DNA from: Methylibium sp965279545
GTDB taxonomy: Bacteria; Pseudomonadota; Gammaproteobacteria; Burkholderiales; Burkholderiaceae_C
Length of the DNA: 64,000 nt
Assembly: GCF_965279545.1 (NCBI RefSeq)
Contig: NZ_OZ257250.1
Coordinates: forward strand, 4,402,001 to 4,466,000
Reading direction: 5' to 3'
Below, piece by piece: positions 34,271 to 42,578 of the stretch (position 1 is the stretch's first letter; every line of letters begins with the position of its first letter). Made by a program: the position numbers and the translations under genes. The notes under the pieces are model-generated. The model was not told the origin of the DNA. It ran no database searches and saw only the letters and a list, made by a program, of their open reading frames with translations.

Positions 34271-34742
34271 GCTATTTCCGGTGGAGTGGAACGACAAAGG
34301 TGTGTGGCTTTGTCCGCACTGAACAGAGGCGACGAATCCCTGGATCAGATTCAAACCGGCGTACAGAAGATGCGGACTCTGTAGGTCTGCGCAGCGACCA
34401 TGTCCTTACGACGTCTATTCCTATCGTTCTCATAGAAAAAATAAGGAAGTCGACAGGGAATTATTTTGTCGGTGTGGATTGCCCCCCAATGGGGCAAGGT
34501 GGGATCTGAACCAGTGGGTCGGGAATAGAAGTGAAATGCAAGCGTGCGACTTGGTCAGAAAGACCGAGTGCGGGTGAGAAGCGGTCGCGAGAAGCAGCGC
34601 CTCGCCGCTCAACGAGGGGCGAGGAGTTCGGTGTCTCGTGAAAAGGCTTCCGGCGCGCAGGCACCGGCTCGGCAGCCAGTGGTGTCCGAGCCGCGGAGGT
34701 GCGGGCGAGCGCCCGCCGTTGATCGCAGTGCCGTTCGCTCGG
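34271..34742. other. Long intergenic region with A+T-rich part and stem-loop
   Basis: No gene is supported in these 470 bases. About 34410-34475 is unusually A+T-rich for this chromosome and is the likely promoter region of the paralogous secreted proteins, read leftwards. TTGCCCC and GGGGCAA (34479-34497) form a 7-bp stem with a five-base loop. The part next to 34742 is G+C-rich without evident structure. Confidence 0.5.
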
Positions 34743-35381
34743 TCAGAGGCGAGCGCCCGGGCTGGGCGCGGCGGTGGCCTGATGCAGTGAGAGGGCCTGT
34801 CGCAGGCGCTGCACTTCTTCTTGCAATGGTGCGACGAGCTCCGCGACCTCGGCGAGGGTGAACCGCGGCGTGATGTGCTGCGGGCAATTCCAGTCGAAGG
34901 CCTCGACACGGATCATCACCACCCGCTCGACCCGCGACGCTTTGTTGCGCAGGTCGTGCAAGCTCAACAGGTCCCGGCCTTCCTCGGCGGGGAGCAGCAG
35001 GGCGCGTCCCATGATCTTCAGGCGCCGTTGCGTGGCGTAGTCCATCAGGAACAGCGCCACGCGGTCGTCGTTCGTCAAGTTGCCGGCGCTGATGTATTGC
35101 CGGTTTCCACGCACGTCCGCATAGCCCAGCGTCTTGTCGTCGATGACTTCGAGAAAGCCCTTCGCTCCCCCGCGGTACTGAACGTACGGCCAGCCGGTTT
35201 CGCTCACCGTGGCCTGGTAGAAGCCGTCTCGCGCGGTGATGAACGCCACCTCGTCGTCGGTCAGCGAGTCACCGCGGTCTTCGAGGTGGTCGAGCCGCGC
35301 GTAGTGCGTGCGGCTGCCCGCCTGCGTCTGCAGGGCTCGGACGGCAGGTGTGAAGGCAAGGTCGGCGTAGGCACGGCTCAT
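34743..35381 (-). CDS. Pyridoxamine 5'-phosphate oxidase-family flavoprotein
   Basis: The 212-residue split-barrel protein of the PPOX family has the strands F-Y-Q-A-T-V-S-E-T-G-W-P-Y-V-Q and G-Y-A-D-V-R-G-N-R-Q-Y-I-S. The conserved block N-L-T-N-D-D-R-V-A-L-F-L-M-D-Y follows, and an extra C-terminal helix (about residues 175-200) is rich in Leu and Glu. Such proteins bind FMN or related cofactors and act as oxidases or reductases of varied substrates. It is encoded 75 bases downstream of the AhpD-like gene on the same strand, so the two may be one transcript under control of the divergent LysR gene. Confidence 0.82.
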   Translation of the reverse strand: MSRAYADLAFTPAVRALQTQAGSRTHYARLDHLEDRGDSLTDDEVAFITARDGFYQATVSETGWPYVQYRGGAKGFLEVIDDKTLGYADVRGNRQYISAGNLTNDDRVALFLMDYATQRRLKIMGRALLLPAEEGRDLLSLHDLRNKASRVERVVMIRVEAFDWNCPQHITPRFTLAEVAELVAPLQEEVQRLRQALSLHQATAAPSPGARL

Positions 35382-35456
35382 GAGGATCCACCCATCTGGA
35401 TATTGACTGCGCCGCGGGCCGGTGGCGGAGGATTGCGGCCCGCGGCGAGCATGGGC

Positions 35457-36002
35457 TCAGGCAGCCCGGCGGCTGACCTGAGGAAAGTCGATGTCCGTCC
35501 TGGCAACGTTGTTGATGTAGTTGGTCAACACGTTCAGGGCCACGTTCACGACGATCTCGACCGTCTCGGCGTCACCGAAGCCCGCTGCGCGCAGCGACGC
35601 GAGTTCTGCGTCCGATACGCGACCGCGCGAGCTGGCGACGAGTTGCGCGAAGCCGACTGCGGCGGCCACTTTCGGATCCGCGGCATCGCCGTCGCGCGCG
35701 GCCTGGATCTCCGCGTCGCTCAGCTTCGCGACGTTGCTGCCGAGGTAGGTGTGTGCGGCAAGACAGTAGTCGCACTGGTTCACTTCGGCCACCGCCAGGG
35801 CGATCCGCTCCTGCAGCCCCGCGCCGAGTGACCCCTTGGCCAATGCACCGCTCAGGCTCAAGTAGCCTTCGAGTGCAGCCGGGCTGTGGCCGACCACCTT
35901 CATCAGATTGGGCACCATGCCGAGCTGGCGGTTCACGGCGTCGAGCAGGGGTCGGGAGTCGGCGGGTGTTTGGTCGGCACTGAGGCTGGCGATGCGGGAC
36001 AT
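35457..36002 (-). CDS. Carboxymuconolactone decarboxylase / AhpD-like peroxidase
   Basis: The 181-residue protein has the alkylhydroperoxidase signature E-V-N-Q-C-D-Y-C-L-A-A-H near residue 82, with the CxxC pair and following His that form the redox center in AhpD. It belongs to the short CMD-type peroxidases, which reduce peroxides using thiols and often act in stress defence. The ATG at 36002 is chosen because homology starts there. It is divergent from a LysR gene, 141 bases apart, and upstream of the PPOX gene. Confidence 0.87.
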   Translation of the reverse strand: MSRIASLSADQTPADSRPLLDAVNRQLGMVPNLMKVVGHSPAALEGYLSLSGALAKGSLGAGLQERIALAVAEVNQCDYCLAAHTYLGSNVAKLSDAEIQAARDGDAADPKVAAAVGFAQLVASSRGRVSDAELASLRAAGFGDAETVEIVVNVALNVLTNYINNVARTDIDFPQVSRRAA

Positions 36003-36143
36003 GGTCGAGTTCCTTTTGACGAAGAGGCTGTGGTGCTGGCCGCTGAAGGTGATGCCGCAGCGGCTGACCGGAACTGTGGTCGACCGCTGGGAAAAATAGA
36101 ATGCCCGGCGGTGCCAAGAGACCGTTTCGCGCGAAGGAACAAT

Positions 36144-37043
36144 ATGGATCGGTTGCACGCGATGAGTGTGTTCGTTGCAGTGGTCGATTGCGGCGGCTTT
36201 GCCGCGGCGGCGCGCAAGCTGGGCATCTCGCCTCCCGCGGTGACGCGCGCCATCTCCGATCTAGAAGCCCGGCTGGGCGTGCGCCTGCTGTCGCGCACCA
36301 CGCGGACGGTGCGCGTGACGGACGCCGGGGCGAGCTACGTCGAGGACTGCCGACGCGTCCTGTCCGCAGCGGACGAGGCCGACGAAGCCGCCTGCGGCAC
36401 GCATGCCGCGCCGCGCGGCCTGATTACCGTCACGGCGCCTGCCATCTTCGGCAACACCCATGTCGCGCCCATCGTGACGGAGTTCCTGCGGCTCTACCCG
36501 CAGGCCAGTGCCGCCTGCTGGTTTGTCGACCGGGTGGTCAACCTCGCGGACGAAGGCGTCGACGTGGCGATTCGCATCGGCGCGCTGCCGGATTCGACGC
36601 TCAAGGCCGTTCGTGTCGGTCAGGTGCGCAGAGTCATCTGCGCGTCACCGATCTACCTGGAGGGTCATCCGGAGCCGGTCGAGGCCGCCGACCTGCAGCA
36701 GCACGTCATCATCTCGGCCAATCCCGTGACACCGATGCCCGAGTGGCGTCTGCGCGGCAAGAGCGGTCTGCAGACTGTCAGGCTGAGTCCGCGCATGAGC
36801 ACCTCCACCAACGAGGCCGCGCTGTCGGCCGCCGTCGCCGGCTTCGGCATCACCCGGGTGTTGTCCTACCAGGTCGCGGATCACCTCCGCTCGGGTGCCT
36901 TGCAGGCCATCTTGCGGGAATTCGAGTCGGACGTGATGCCGGTCCACGTGGTGCATCGCGAAGGTCGACACGCTTCGCAGAAGGTGCGTGCCTTCCTCGA
37001 CCTGACCATCGAGCGTCTGCGCGAGAACCCGGCGGTGAACTGA
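36144..37043 (+). CDS. LysR-family transcriptional regulator
   Basis: The 299-residue LysR protein has a winged helix (A-M-S-V-F-V-A-V-V-D-C-G-G-F, then L-G-I-S-P-P-A-V-T-R-A-I) and an effector domain close to the CrgA/PA2477 group. GAAGGAA precedes the ATG. It is divergent from the AhpD-like gene and is probably its regulator. No clear dyad was found in the short region between them. Confidence 0.88.
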   Translation: MDRLHAMSVFVAVVDCGGFAAAARKLGISPPAVTRAISDLEARLGVRLLSRTTRTVRVTDAGASYVEDCRRVLSAADEADEAACGTHAAPRGLITVTAPAIFGNTHVAPIVTEFLRLYPQASAACWFVDRVVNLADEGVDVAIRIGALPDSTLKAVRVGQVRRVICASPIYLEGHPEPVEAADLQQHVIISANPVTPMPEWRLRGKSGLQTVRLSPRMSTSTNEAALSAAVAGFGITRVLSYQVADHLRSGALQAILREFESDVMPVHVVHREGRHASQKVRAFLDLTIERLRENPAVN

Positions 37044-37263
37044 GCCTTGTTCGCCGTCGGTTCGGCCCGCGAACCAGCGCGGACGGCGGAAAGCTCCGCA
37101 CGGCGTGCAAGTCCTCGGTCGTTTCGAAATGCGGTCTGGTGAATTTCGCCCGCTGTGGATTGTGCGGAAGACAGGTGGGACCTATGGTTTGCGCCGAGGC
37201 GGGCTTCACGACGAAGTCTCCGCCACTGTTTTGACGCCACCATGGCGGATCAGGGAGAGCATC

Positions 37264-38043
37264 TTGAACACCAGCATCGCCGATCGGCGACGATTCCTGC
37301 AGGCCGGCGCGGCATCGCTGGCCACCACGGCCCTCGCGTCGGCACCCGGACTCGCACGGGCGGCACGCACGCCCCCGTTGAAGGCTCTCGCCATCGACGG
37401 GTTCACGACATTCGACCCACGCCCCATCCTCGCCTTGACGGAGCAGCTGTTTCCAGGCCGTGGCGCGGAGCTGTCGTCGCTCTGGCGCACGCGCCAGTTC
37501 GAGTACTCATGGCTGCGCACCCTGATGGGCCGCTATGCCGATTTCTGGCAGGTGACTGAAGAAGCACTGGTGTTCGCCACCCAGCAACTCAAGCTCGAAT
37601 TGCGTCCGGCGCAACGGGACCAGCTGATGCAGGCCTTCTTGTCGTTGAAGGCCTGGCCCGACGTGCGAGCCGCCTTTGTCGCGCTGCGCGAGGCCGGTAT
37701 CCGGTTGGCCTTTCTGTCGAACTTCACCGATCGCATGCTCGATGCGGCCAGCCACAGCGCCGGGCTGGCAGACCTGCTGGACCCGCATCTGAGCACCGAC
37801 CGCGTGCGCGTCTTCAAGCCCCACCCCAGGGCCTACCAGATGGGCGTCGATGCCTTCGGCCTGCCGCGCGAGCAGATCGGCTTTGCCGCTTTCGGAGGCT
37901 GGGATGCGGCGGGGGCCAAGGCCTTCGGCTACCCGACCTTCTGGGTCAACCGGACACAGCAGGCGACCGAACAACTGGGCAGCATGGCCGATGCCCAGGG
38001 CAGCAATTTCGAAGCGCTGCTGCTTTGGGCATTGGGCAGCTGA
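37264..38043 (+). CDS. Tat-exported HAD-type (haloacid dehalogenase type II-like) protein
   Basis: The 259-residue protein starts at TTG behind GGGAG and has a twin-arginine signal (D-R-R-R-F-L-Q, cut near A-R-A-A-R). The haloacid dehalogenase landmarks are the nucleophile and Thr in I-D-G-F-T-T, the Arg in R-T-R-Q-F-E-Y-S-W-L-R, L-S-N-F, and the Lys/Tyr pair in F-K-P-H-P-R-A-Y. The final block has W-D-A-A-G-A. Compared with L-2-haloacid dehalogenase, the Ser and Asn of the S-S-N-x-W-D motif read A-F-G-G-W-D, so two active-site residues are lost. Export is unusual for this family, whose known members are cytoplasmic. Confidence 0.8.
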   Translation: MNTSIADRRRFLQAGAASLATTALASAPGLARAARTPPLKALAIDGFTTFDPRPILALTEQLFPGRGAELSSLWRTRQFEYSWLRTLMGRYADFWQVTEEALVFATQQLKLELRPAQRDQLMQAFLSLKAWPDVRAAFVALREAGIRLAFLSNFTDRMLDAASHSAGLADLLDPHLSTDRVRVFKPHPRAYQMGVDAFGLPREQIGFAAFGGWDAAGAKAFGYPTFWVNRTQQATEQLGSMADAQGSNFEALLLWALGS

Positions 38044-38100
38044 TGATGCGGCAGCCGGACCGTGCGCCGTCTCGCGTGCGGGACGGATCTGCGAGCCGGC

Positions 38101-38565
38101 TCAGGGGCGCGGACGCCGCGCGGGCAGCTTCCTAACGACCGCATCGGCGGGTCCCAGGAGCCGCCCATCCGCGGAGCGCAGTTCCAGCCTGCGCACGGAG
38201 CGTCCCGCCTTGCTGTCCACCATCACCGAGTGCGGCTCTCCCGGCGCAAAGAAGTGGTCTTCGCCCCACTGCCTGAGGCCGACCACCACGTGGAAGAGCC
38301 CTCGGCCCTTCCTGGTCAGCACGTACTCCTGGTAGACGCTGCCGTCGGACGCCGGGACCACGTCCAGGATGCCGTGGGCGACCAGCGTGCGCAGCCGCGC
38401 CGCGAGGATGTTCTTCGCGAGGCCCAGGTCCTTCTGAAACTCGCCGAAGCGGCTCATCCCGTCGAAGGCATTGCGAACGATCAGCAGTGACCACCAGTCG
38501 CCGATGGCGTCCAGGGCTCTGGCGACGGGACATTCCGCTCCCGCAAGACTCTTGCGCTTGACCAT
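38101..38565 (-). CDS. HxlR-family transcriptional regulator
   Basis: The 154-residue winged-helix regulator has the HxlR start C-P-V-A-R-A-L-D-A-I-G-D-W-W-S-L-L-I-V-R, followed by R-F-G-E-F-Q-K-D-L-G-L-A-K-N-I-L-A-A-R-L. GAGGAG precedes the ATG at 38565. It is divergent from an exported alpha/beta hydrolase, with a long imperfect inverted repeat in between. HxlR proteins typically sense aldehydes or quinones and control one neighbouring gene. Confidence 0.9.
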   Translation of the reverse strand: MVKRKSLAGAECPVARALDAIGDWWSLLIVRNAFDGMSRFGEFQKDLGLAKNILAARLRTLVAHGILDVVPASDGSVYQEYVLTRKGRGLFHVVVGLRQWGEDHFFAPGEPHSVMVDSKAGRSVRRLELRSADGRLLGPADAVVRKLPARRPRP

Positions 38566-38727
38566 CTCTGCTCCTCGGACCGTCGCGATCCAGGTCATCT
38601 CTTCGTTTGCCGTTGCGAGCGCCGTCAGACCCGCAGCGCCGGTCGGCTGACTCGCGCGGCGGCATGCGCAGCAAGCCACGCCCCGGCAATGGCATTCGCC
38701 GCGGTGCACCCGATTTTCCACACGATA

Positions 38728-38779
38728 GTTGCATCATAAAACCAAACTGCGTAGCATCCGCATGGTTTCGTAATGCAAC
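38728..38779. promoter_or_regulatory. Imperfect inverted repeat in the HxlR-hydrolase divergent region
   Basis: Arms at 38728-38743 and 38764-38779 (16 bases each, starting GTTGCAT and ending ATGCAAC) match at 13 of 16 positions across a 20-base centre. The site is A+T-rich and lies midway between the two start codons, so it is the likely HxlR operator. Confidence 0.5.
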
Positions 38780-38819
38780 CAATATTCCAACCACCCACCA
38801 CGGAGTCCATCGAACCGTC

Positions 38820-39854
38820 ATGCCACTCAAACACCACCCGTCGCGTCGTTCCGTGCTGCTTACCGCAGTCAAGACCACGGCCACGCTGCTCGTCGCGAGC
38901 GAAGCGTCGGCCACCGAAGCTCACGCCCGCTCTCAAGCAACGCGCAACACCAGCAAGGACACTGCCATGCCGATCGCTCCAACCTCCGCCCCGACTGTGC
39001 TGACGCGCGCCACGCTGAAGACCGTCACCGCCGACGGCGTGAGTGTGTTCTACCGCGAAGCCGGCGCACCTGACGCGCCGGTGCTGCTGCTGCTGCACGG
39101 CTTTCCCGCCTCGTCTCACATGTTCCGCGAGCTGATCCCGCGCCTGGCCGATCGCTACCGGGTGATCGCACCGGACTTCCCGGGCTTCGGCTTCACGACG
39201 GTGCCGGCCGAGCGCAACTACGTGTACTCATTCGACGCCCTGGCCCGGACCACGCAGGCCTTCGTCGATGCCTTGGGCCTCGGGCGCTATGCGCTCTATG
39301 TGTTCGACTACGGCGCGCCCGTCGGCTTGCGGCTCGCGATGGCCCATCCCGAGCGGGTGACGGCCATCGTCTCGCAGAACGGCAACGCCTACGAGGAAGG
39401 CCTGGGCGCAGCCTGGGCGCCATTCCAGCGGTACTGGCGCGAGCCCACGCAGCCCAACCGGCAGGCCCTGCGCGAAGCGCTCACGCTGGAGACGACGCGC
39501 TGGGCCTACACGCACGGCCTCGCCAGGCCCGACGCCGTGGCGCCCGAGACCTACACGCTCGATGCCGCGCTGATGGCGCGTCCGGGGAACGCCGACATCC
39601 AGCTCGACCTCTTTCTCGACTACGCGTCGAATGTGAAGCTCTATCCGGCCTTCCAAGCCTATTTCCGCACCGCGAAGCCTCGGATGCTGGCGATCTGGGG
39701 CAAGCACGACGAGCTGTTCATCCCGGCCGGTGCCGAGGCTTTCAAGCGGGACAATCCCAATGCGCGGGTGGAGTTGCTCGACGCAGGGCACTTTGCGCTC
39801 GAGACCCACGTGGATCCGATCGCCGCCGCGATCGATCGACTGCTCCGAGGCTGA
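38820..39854 (+). CDS. Exported alpha/beta hydrolase with aspartate nucleophile (dehalogenase/epoxide hydrolase-like)
   Basis: The 344-residue protein has an N-terminal export-type segment with twin arginines (H-P-S-R-R-S-V-L-L-T-A-V) up to about residue 40. The catalytic fold follows: L-H-G-F-P-A-S-S-H-M-F, nucleophile Asp in Y-V-F-D-Y-G-A-P-V-G-L, acid Asp in W-G-K-H-D-E-L-F, and base His in D-A-G-H-F-A-L. An aspartate nucleophile marks haloalkane dehalogenases, fluoroacetate dehalogenases and epoxide hydrolases rather than serine esterases. The substrate is unknown. A second ATG near 38967 would give a cytoplasmic form. Confidence 0.82.
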   Translation: MPLKHHPSRRSVLLTAVKTTATLLVASEASATEAHARSQATRNTSKDTAMPIAPTSAPTVLTRATLKTVTADGVSVFYREAGAPDAPVLLLLHGFPASSHMFRELIPRLADRYRVIAPDFPGFGFTTVPAERNYVYSFDALARTTQAFVDALGLGRYALYVFDYGAPVGLRLAMAHPERVTAIVSQNGNAYEEGLGAAWAPFQRYWREPTQPNRQALREALTLETTRWAYTHGLARPDAVAPETYTLDAALMARPGNADIQLDLFLDYASNVKLYPAFQAYFRTAKPRMLAIWGKHDELFIPAGAEAFKRDNPNARVELLDAGHFALETHVDPIAAAIDRLLRG

Positions 39855-39917
39855 AGCAGCGGCCACCGGGCGGGCCGCTCGCCAGCGGCTCGCGACCCGC
39901 CCGAGAGCAGGCAGGCG

Positions 39918-40670
39918 TCACTGAGCCGTGTAGCCGCCGTCGATGGCGATGCACTGTCCGGTGAGGTAGCGTGCCTTGTTCGACGCGAGGAAGACGATCG
40001 CGTCGGCGATCTCTTCGGGATGGCCGACGCGCTTGGCGGGCACCACGCTCACCAGCCCGGCCTTCGCTTCGGCATTGCGGCCGGTGAAGCGGTCCAGCAT
40101 GTCGGTCTCGATCGGCCCCGGCGCGACGGCGTTCACCCGCACCCCAAAGGCCGCGGCCTCCAGGGCCGCTGATTTCGTGAGGCCTTCGACGGCGTGCTTG
40201 CTCGCCACATACACCGAGGCGCCGGCAAAGCCGACCTGCCCCGCGATCGACGACAGGTTGATGATGCTCCCGCCGCCCTGGGCCTGCATCACCGGCAGTT
40301 CGTGCTTCAAGCTCAGCAAGGTGCCCAGCACGTTGGTGTCGAAGGTGTTGCGGTAGTTGTCGACCGTCTGGTCGGCAAGCATGCCCGTGTGGCCCTCGGT
40401 GCCGGCGTTGTTGACCGCCACGTCGATGCGGCCGAAGCGCTCCAGGGTGCGTGCGACCAGGCCCGCAACGTCCTGTTCGATGCGCACGTCGGCGCGGATG
40501 TACTCCGCCTGCACTCCCAGGTCGCGAAGCTCGGCGGCCAGCGCCTGGCCGACTTCGTCGCGACGGCCGGACACCACCAGATGGGCGCCTTCCTTCGCGA
40601 ACGCGAGGGCCGTGGTGCGGCCGATGCCGGTCAGTGCGCCGGTGATGAGGACGATGGGGGGTATGGTCAA
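39918..40670 (-). CDS. Short-chain dehydrogenase/reductase
   Basis: The 250-residue classical SDR has the cofactor motif T-G-A-L-T-G-I-G, the structural N-N-A-G, and catalytic Ser (N-L-S-S-I-A) and Y-V-A-S-K. It ends with the usual G-Q-C-I-A-I-D-G-G-Y. The Arg-rich position after the glycine loop (S-G-R-R) favours NADP(H). The TTG start at 40670 sits six bases after AGGAG. It is divergent from a LysR gene across a region with a perfect 11-bp inverted repeat, so it is probably its target. Confidence 0.9.
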   Translation of the reverse strand: MTIPPIVLITGALTGIGRTTALAFAKEGAHLVVSGRRDEVGQALAAELRDLGVQAEYIRADVRIEQDVAGLVARTLERFGRIDVAVNNAGTEGHTGMLADQTVDNYRNTFDTNVLGTLLSLKHELPVMQAQGGGSIINLSSIAGQVGFAGASVYVASKHAVEGLTKSAALEAAAFGVRVNAVAPGPIETDMLDRFTGRNAEAKAGLVSVVPAKRVGHPEEIADAIVFLASNKARYLTGQCIAIDGGYTAQ

Positions 40671-40716
40671 GGCGGTCTCCTGGTCAGCGGCTTTGTTGTC
40701 AACGGCCCCACGATGC

Positions 40717-40779
40717 TTGATTCCACTTGGCTCCGGTAGGGGGGACTTCGGCCTAACATAAATTCCCGAGTGGAATCAA
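40717..40779. promoter_or_regulatory. Perfect 11-bp inverted repeat, LysR operator pair
   Basis: TTGATTCCACT (40717-40727) and AGTGGAATCAA (40769-40779) are exact reverse complements, 41 bases apart. The right arm ends 10 bases before the LysR start codon and the left arm lies 46 bases before the SDR start. Spacing suits two LysR subunits looping or a tetramer on one face. Confidence 0.6.
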
Positions 40780-40789
40780 TCGAACCGTC

Positions 40790-41731
40790 ATGGACCGTTT
40801 CCTCGCAATGCAGACCTTCGTGCGTGTGGCCGACGCCGGCAGCTTCTCGGCGGTGGCCCGTGAACTGGGCAGCACGCAAAGCGCGATCAGCAAGCAGGTT
40901 GCTGCGCTGGAGAGGCATCTCGGCGCTTCATTGCTCACCCGCAGCACGCGCCATCTCGCGCTGACCGAAGCCGGCCAGCGCTACCTCGAAGAAGCGCGCC
41001 GCCTGGTGGCCGAGGTGAGCGAAGCCGAAGCCGTGGTCCGGCGCGGCGAACAGCAGCTCAGCGGCTTGCTGCGCGTTGCCGCATCGGTGGGCTACGGGCG
41101 CACGGCCTTGATGCCGCAGGTGAAGAGTTTTCTCGCGGCGCATCCGGACGTGCGCATCGACCTGCGGCTCGACGACGGATTCATCGACCTGGTGGAGCGA
41201 GGCATCGATGTCGCGGTGCGCATCGGGGAGCTGGCCGACAGCAGCCTCGTGGCACGGCGCATCGGCACGACGCACCGCGCACTGATGGCCAGCCGGCGCT
41301 ACGTGGAAGGCCTGCCGAGGGCGCTGCGCACGCTGCGCTCGCCGGCCGATCTGGCGCATCACAACTGCATCGTCTACACCGAACTGGCCGTGCGTGACGC
41401 CTGGCAGTTCGATGGGCCCGGCGGCGCGAGTGCGACGGTGCGCGTGAAGGGGAATCTGCAGAGCAACAGCTCGGAGGTGGTCCGTGCGGCCGTGCTGTCG
41501 GACATGGGCGTGTGCTACTCACCGACCTGGCTGTTCGACAAGGAACTGGCCAGCGGCGACGTGCGGCGCCTGATGACCGGATGGCCCCTTCGGCCGCTGC
41601 CGGTGCACCTGGTGAGTCCGCTGCAGCTCCGGCATTCGGCCAAGGTTCGCGCTTTCGGCGAGCACGTCGCCAAGGGCCTGGCCGAAGCGCTCGACCGCGG
41701 CCCGACGGGTCGGCGTGCCGACACCACGTGA
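40790..41731 (+). CDS. LysR-family transcriptional regulator
   Basis: The 313-residue LysR protein has a DNA-binding segment (A-M-Q-T-F-V-R-V-A-D-A-G-S-F, then L-G-S-T-Q-S-A-I-S-K-Q-V) and an effector domain. It is divergent from the SDR gene. Its start codon region overlaps the flank of the inverted-repeat operator, which is typical of negative autoregulation. Its closest relatives in this window are the LysR proteins at 24832 and 36144. Confidence 0.9.
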   Translation: MDRFLAMQTFVRVADAGSFSAVARELGSTQSAISKQVAALERHLGASLLTRSTRHLALTEAGQRYLEEARRLVAEVSEAEAVVRRGEQQLSGLLRVAASVGYGRTALMPQVKSFLAAHPDVRIDLRLDDGFIDLVERGIDVAVRIGELADSSLVARRIGTTHRALMASRRYVEGLPRALRTLRSPADLAHHNCIVYTELAVRDAWQFDGPGGASATVRVKGNLQSNSSEVVRAAVLSDMGVCYSPTWLFDKELASGDVRRLMTGWPLRPLPVHLVSPLQLRHSAKVRAFGEHVAKGLAEALDRGPTGRRADTT

Positions 41732-41813
41732 AGGGTTCCGACTCGGGCGCAGGATCACGCCTGCGGGCAGCTCTCCGCCCTGTCCGTCGAAATGCGTCGA
41801 AGGCCGGCCGAGC

Positions 41814-42560
41814 TCAGAAGCGCTCCACCCAGGGCCTGACTTCGACCTCCCAGCTCCAGGCGCTTCTCGGTTGAGCCAGAAGGTGCAGATAGGTCATTGC
41901 GATGGCCTGCGGATCGAGCTGGTCATCGCGGTCATCGGAAAGTGCAGCAGCTGGTGCAATCGGGGGCTGCCGGATGATGCCGTCCACGATCACGTGGCCG
42001 ACGTGGATGCCCTGCGGGGCGAGTTCGCGGGCCAGACTCTGTGCCAGACCCCTCAGGGCGAACTTGCCCATCGCGAAGGCAGCCGACTGCGGATAGCCTT
42101 TCACGCCGGCGGAGGCGCCGGTGAACAGCAGGGCGCCTTGGCGCGCGGGCAGCATGCGGCGCGCCGCCTGTTGCGCGACCAGGAAGGCTCCGTACGCCGT
42201 GACCGCCACTGCTTGCGCCACGGCACCTGCGTCCACTTCGACGAGCGGGCCGCGCACCCGCTGGCTGGCGTTGTACACGACGACATCCGGCGCACCGGCA
42301 AGCTTCTCGGTGGCCTGCTCGAACAATGCCGCCACCTCGGCCGCGTCCGTCGCGTCGCAGCGCAGGGCGGTGGCCCCCAGCTCTTCGCAAACCGGCCTCA
42401 GCTTGTCGGGGTGACGTGCCGCCAGGACCACCTGCAGGCCAGCTTCACGCGCGAAGACGCGTGCCAGGCTCGAGCCCAGGCCGTTGCCGGCACCGACGAT
42501 CAATGCTCTGCGGTAGGGGATGTCCATGTTCGGGGTGCTCCGGTCGTGGAGGTCGATCAT
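41814..42560 (-). CDS. SDR-fold protein lacking the catalytic tyrosine
   Basis: The 248-residue short-chain dehydrogenase-like protein has the cofactor loop V-G-A-G-N-G-L-G-S-S-L and V-Y-N-A-S in place of N-N-A-G. At the active site the Ser is present (T-G-A-S, residue 150), but the usual YxxxK reads F-A-M-G-K, with Phe162 for Tyr and Lys166 kept. The atypical SDR subgroup with this feature is known, but its chemistry is not. It may start at ATG 42527 instead of 42560. Eighteen bases separate it from the glutathione transferase gene on the same strand, and they are likely cotranscribed. Confidence 0.82.
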   Translation of the reverse strand: MIDLHDRSTPNMDIPYRRALIVGAGNGLGSSLARVFAREAGLQVVLAARHPDKLRPVCEELGATALRCDATDAAEVAALFEQATEKLAGAPDVVVYNASQRVRGPLVEVDAGAVAQAVAVTAYGAFLVAQQAARRMLPARQGALLFTGASAGVKGYPQSAAFAMGKFALRGLAQSLARELAPQGIHVGHVIVDGIIRQPPIAPAAALSDDRDDQLDPQAIAMTYLHLLAQPRSAWSWEVEVRPWVERF

Positions 42561-42578
42561 CGGCGACTCTCTTGCGGG

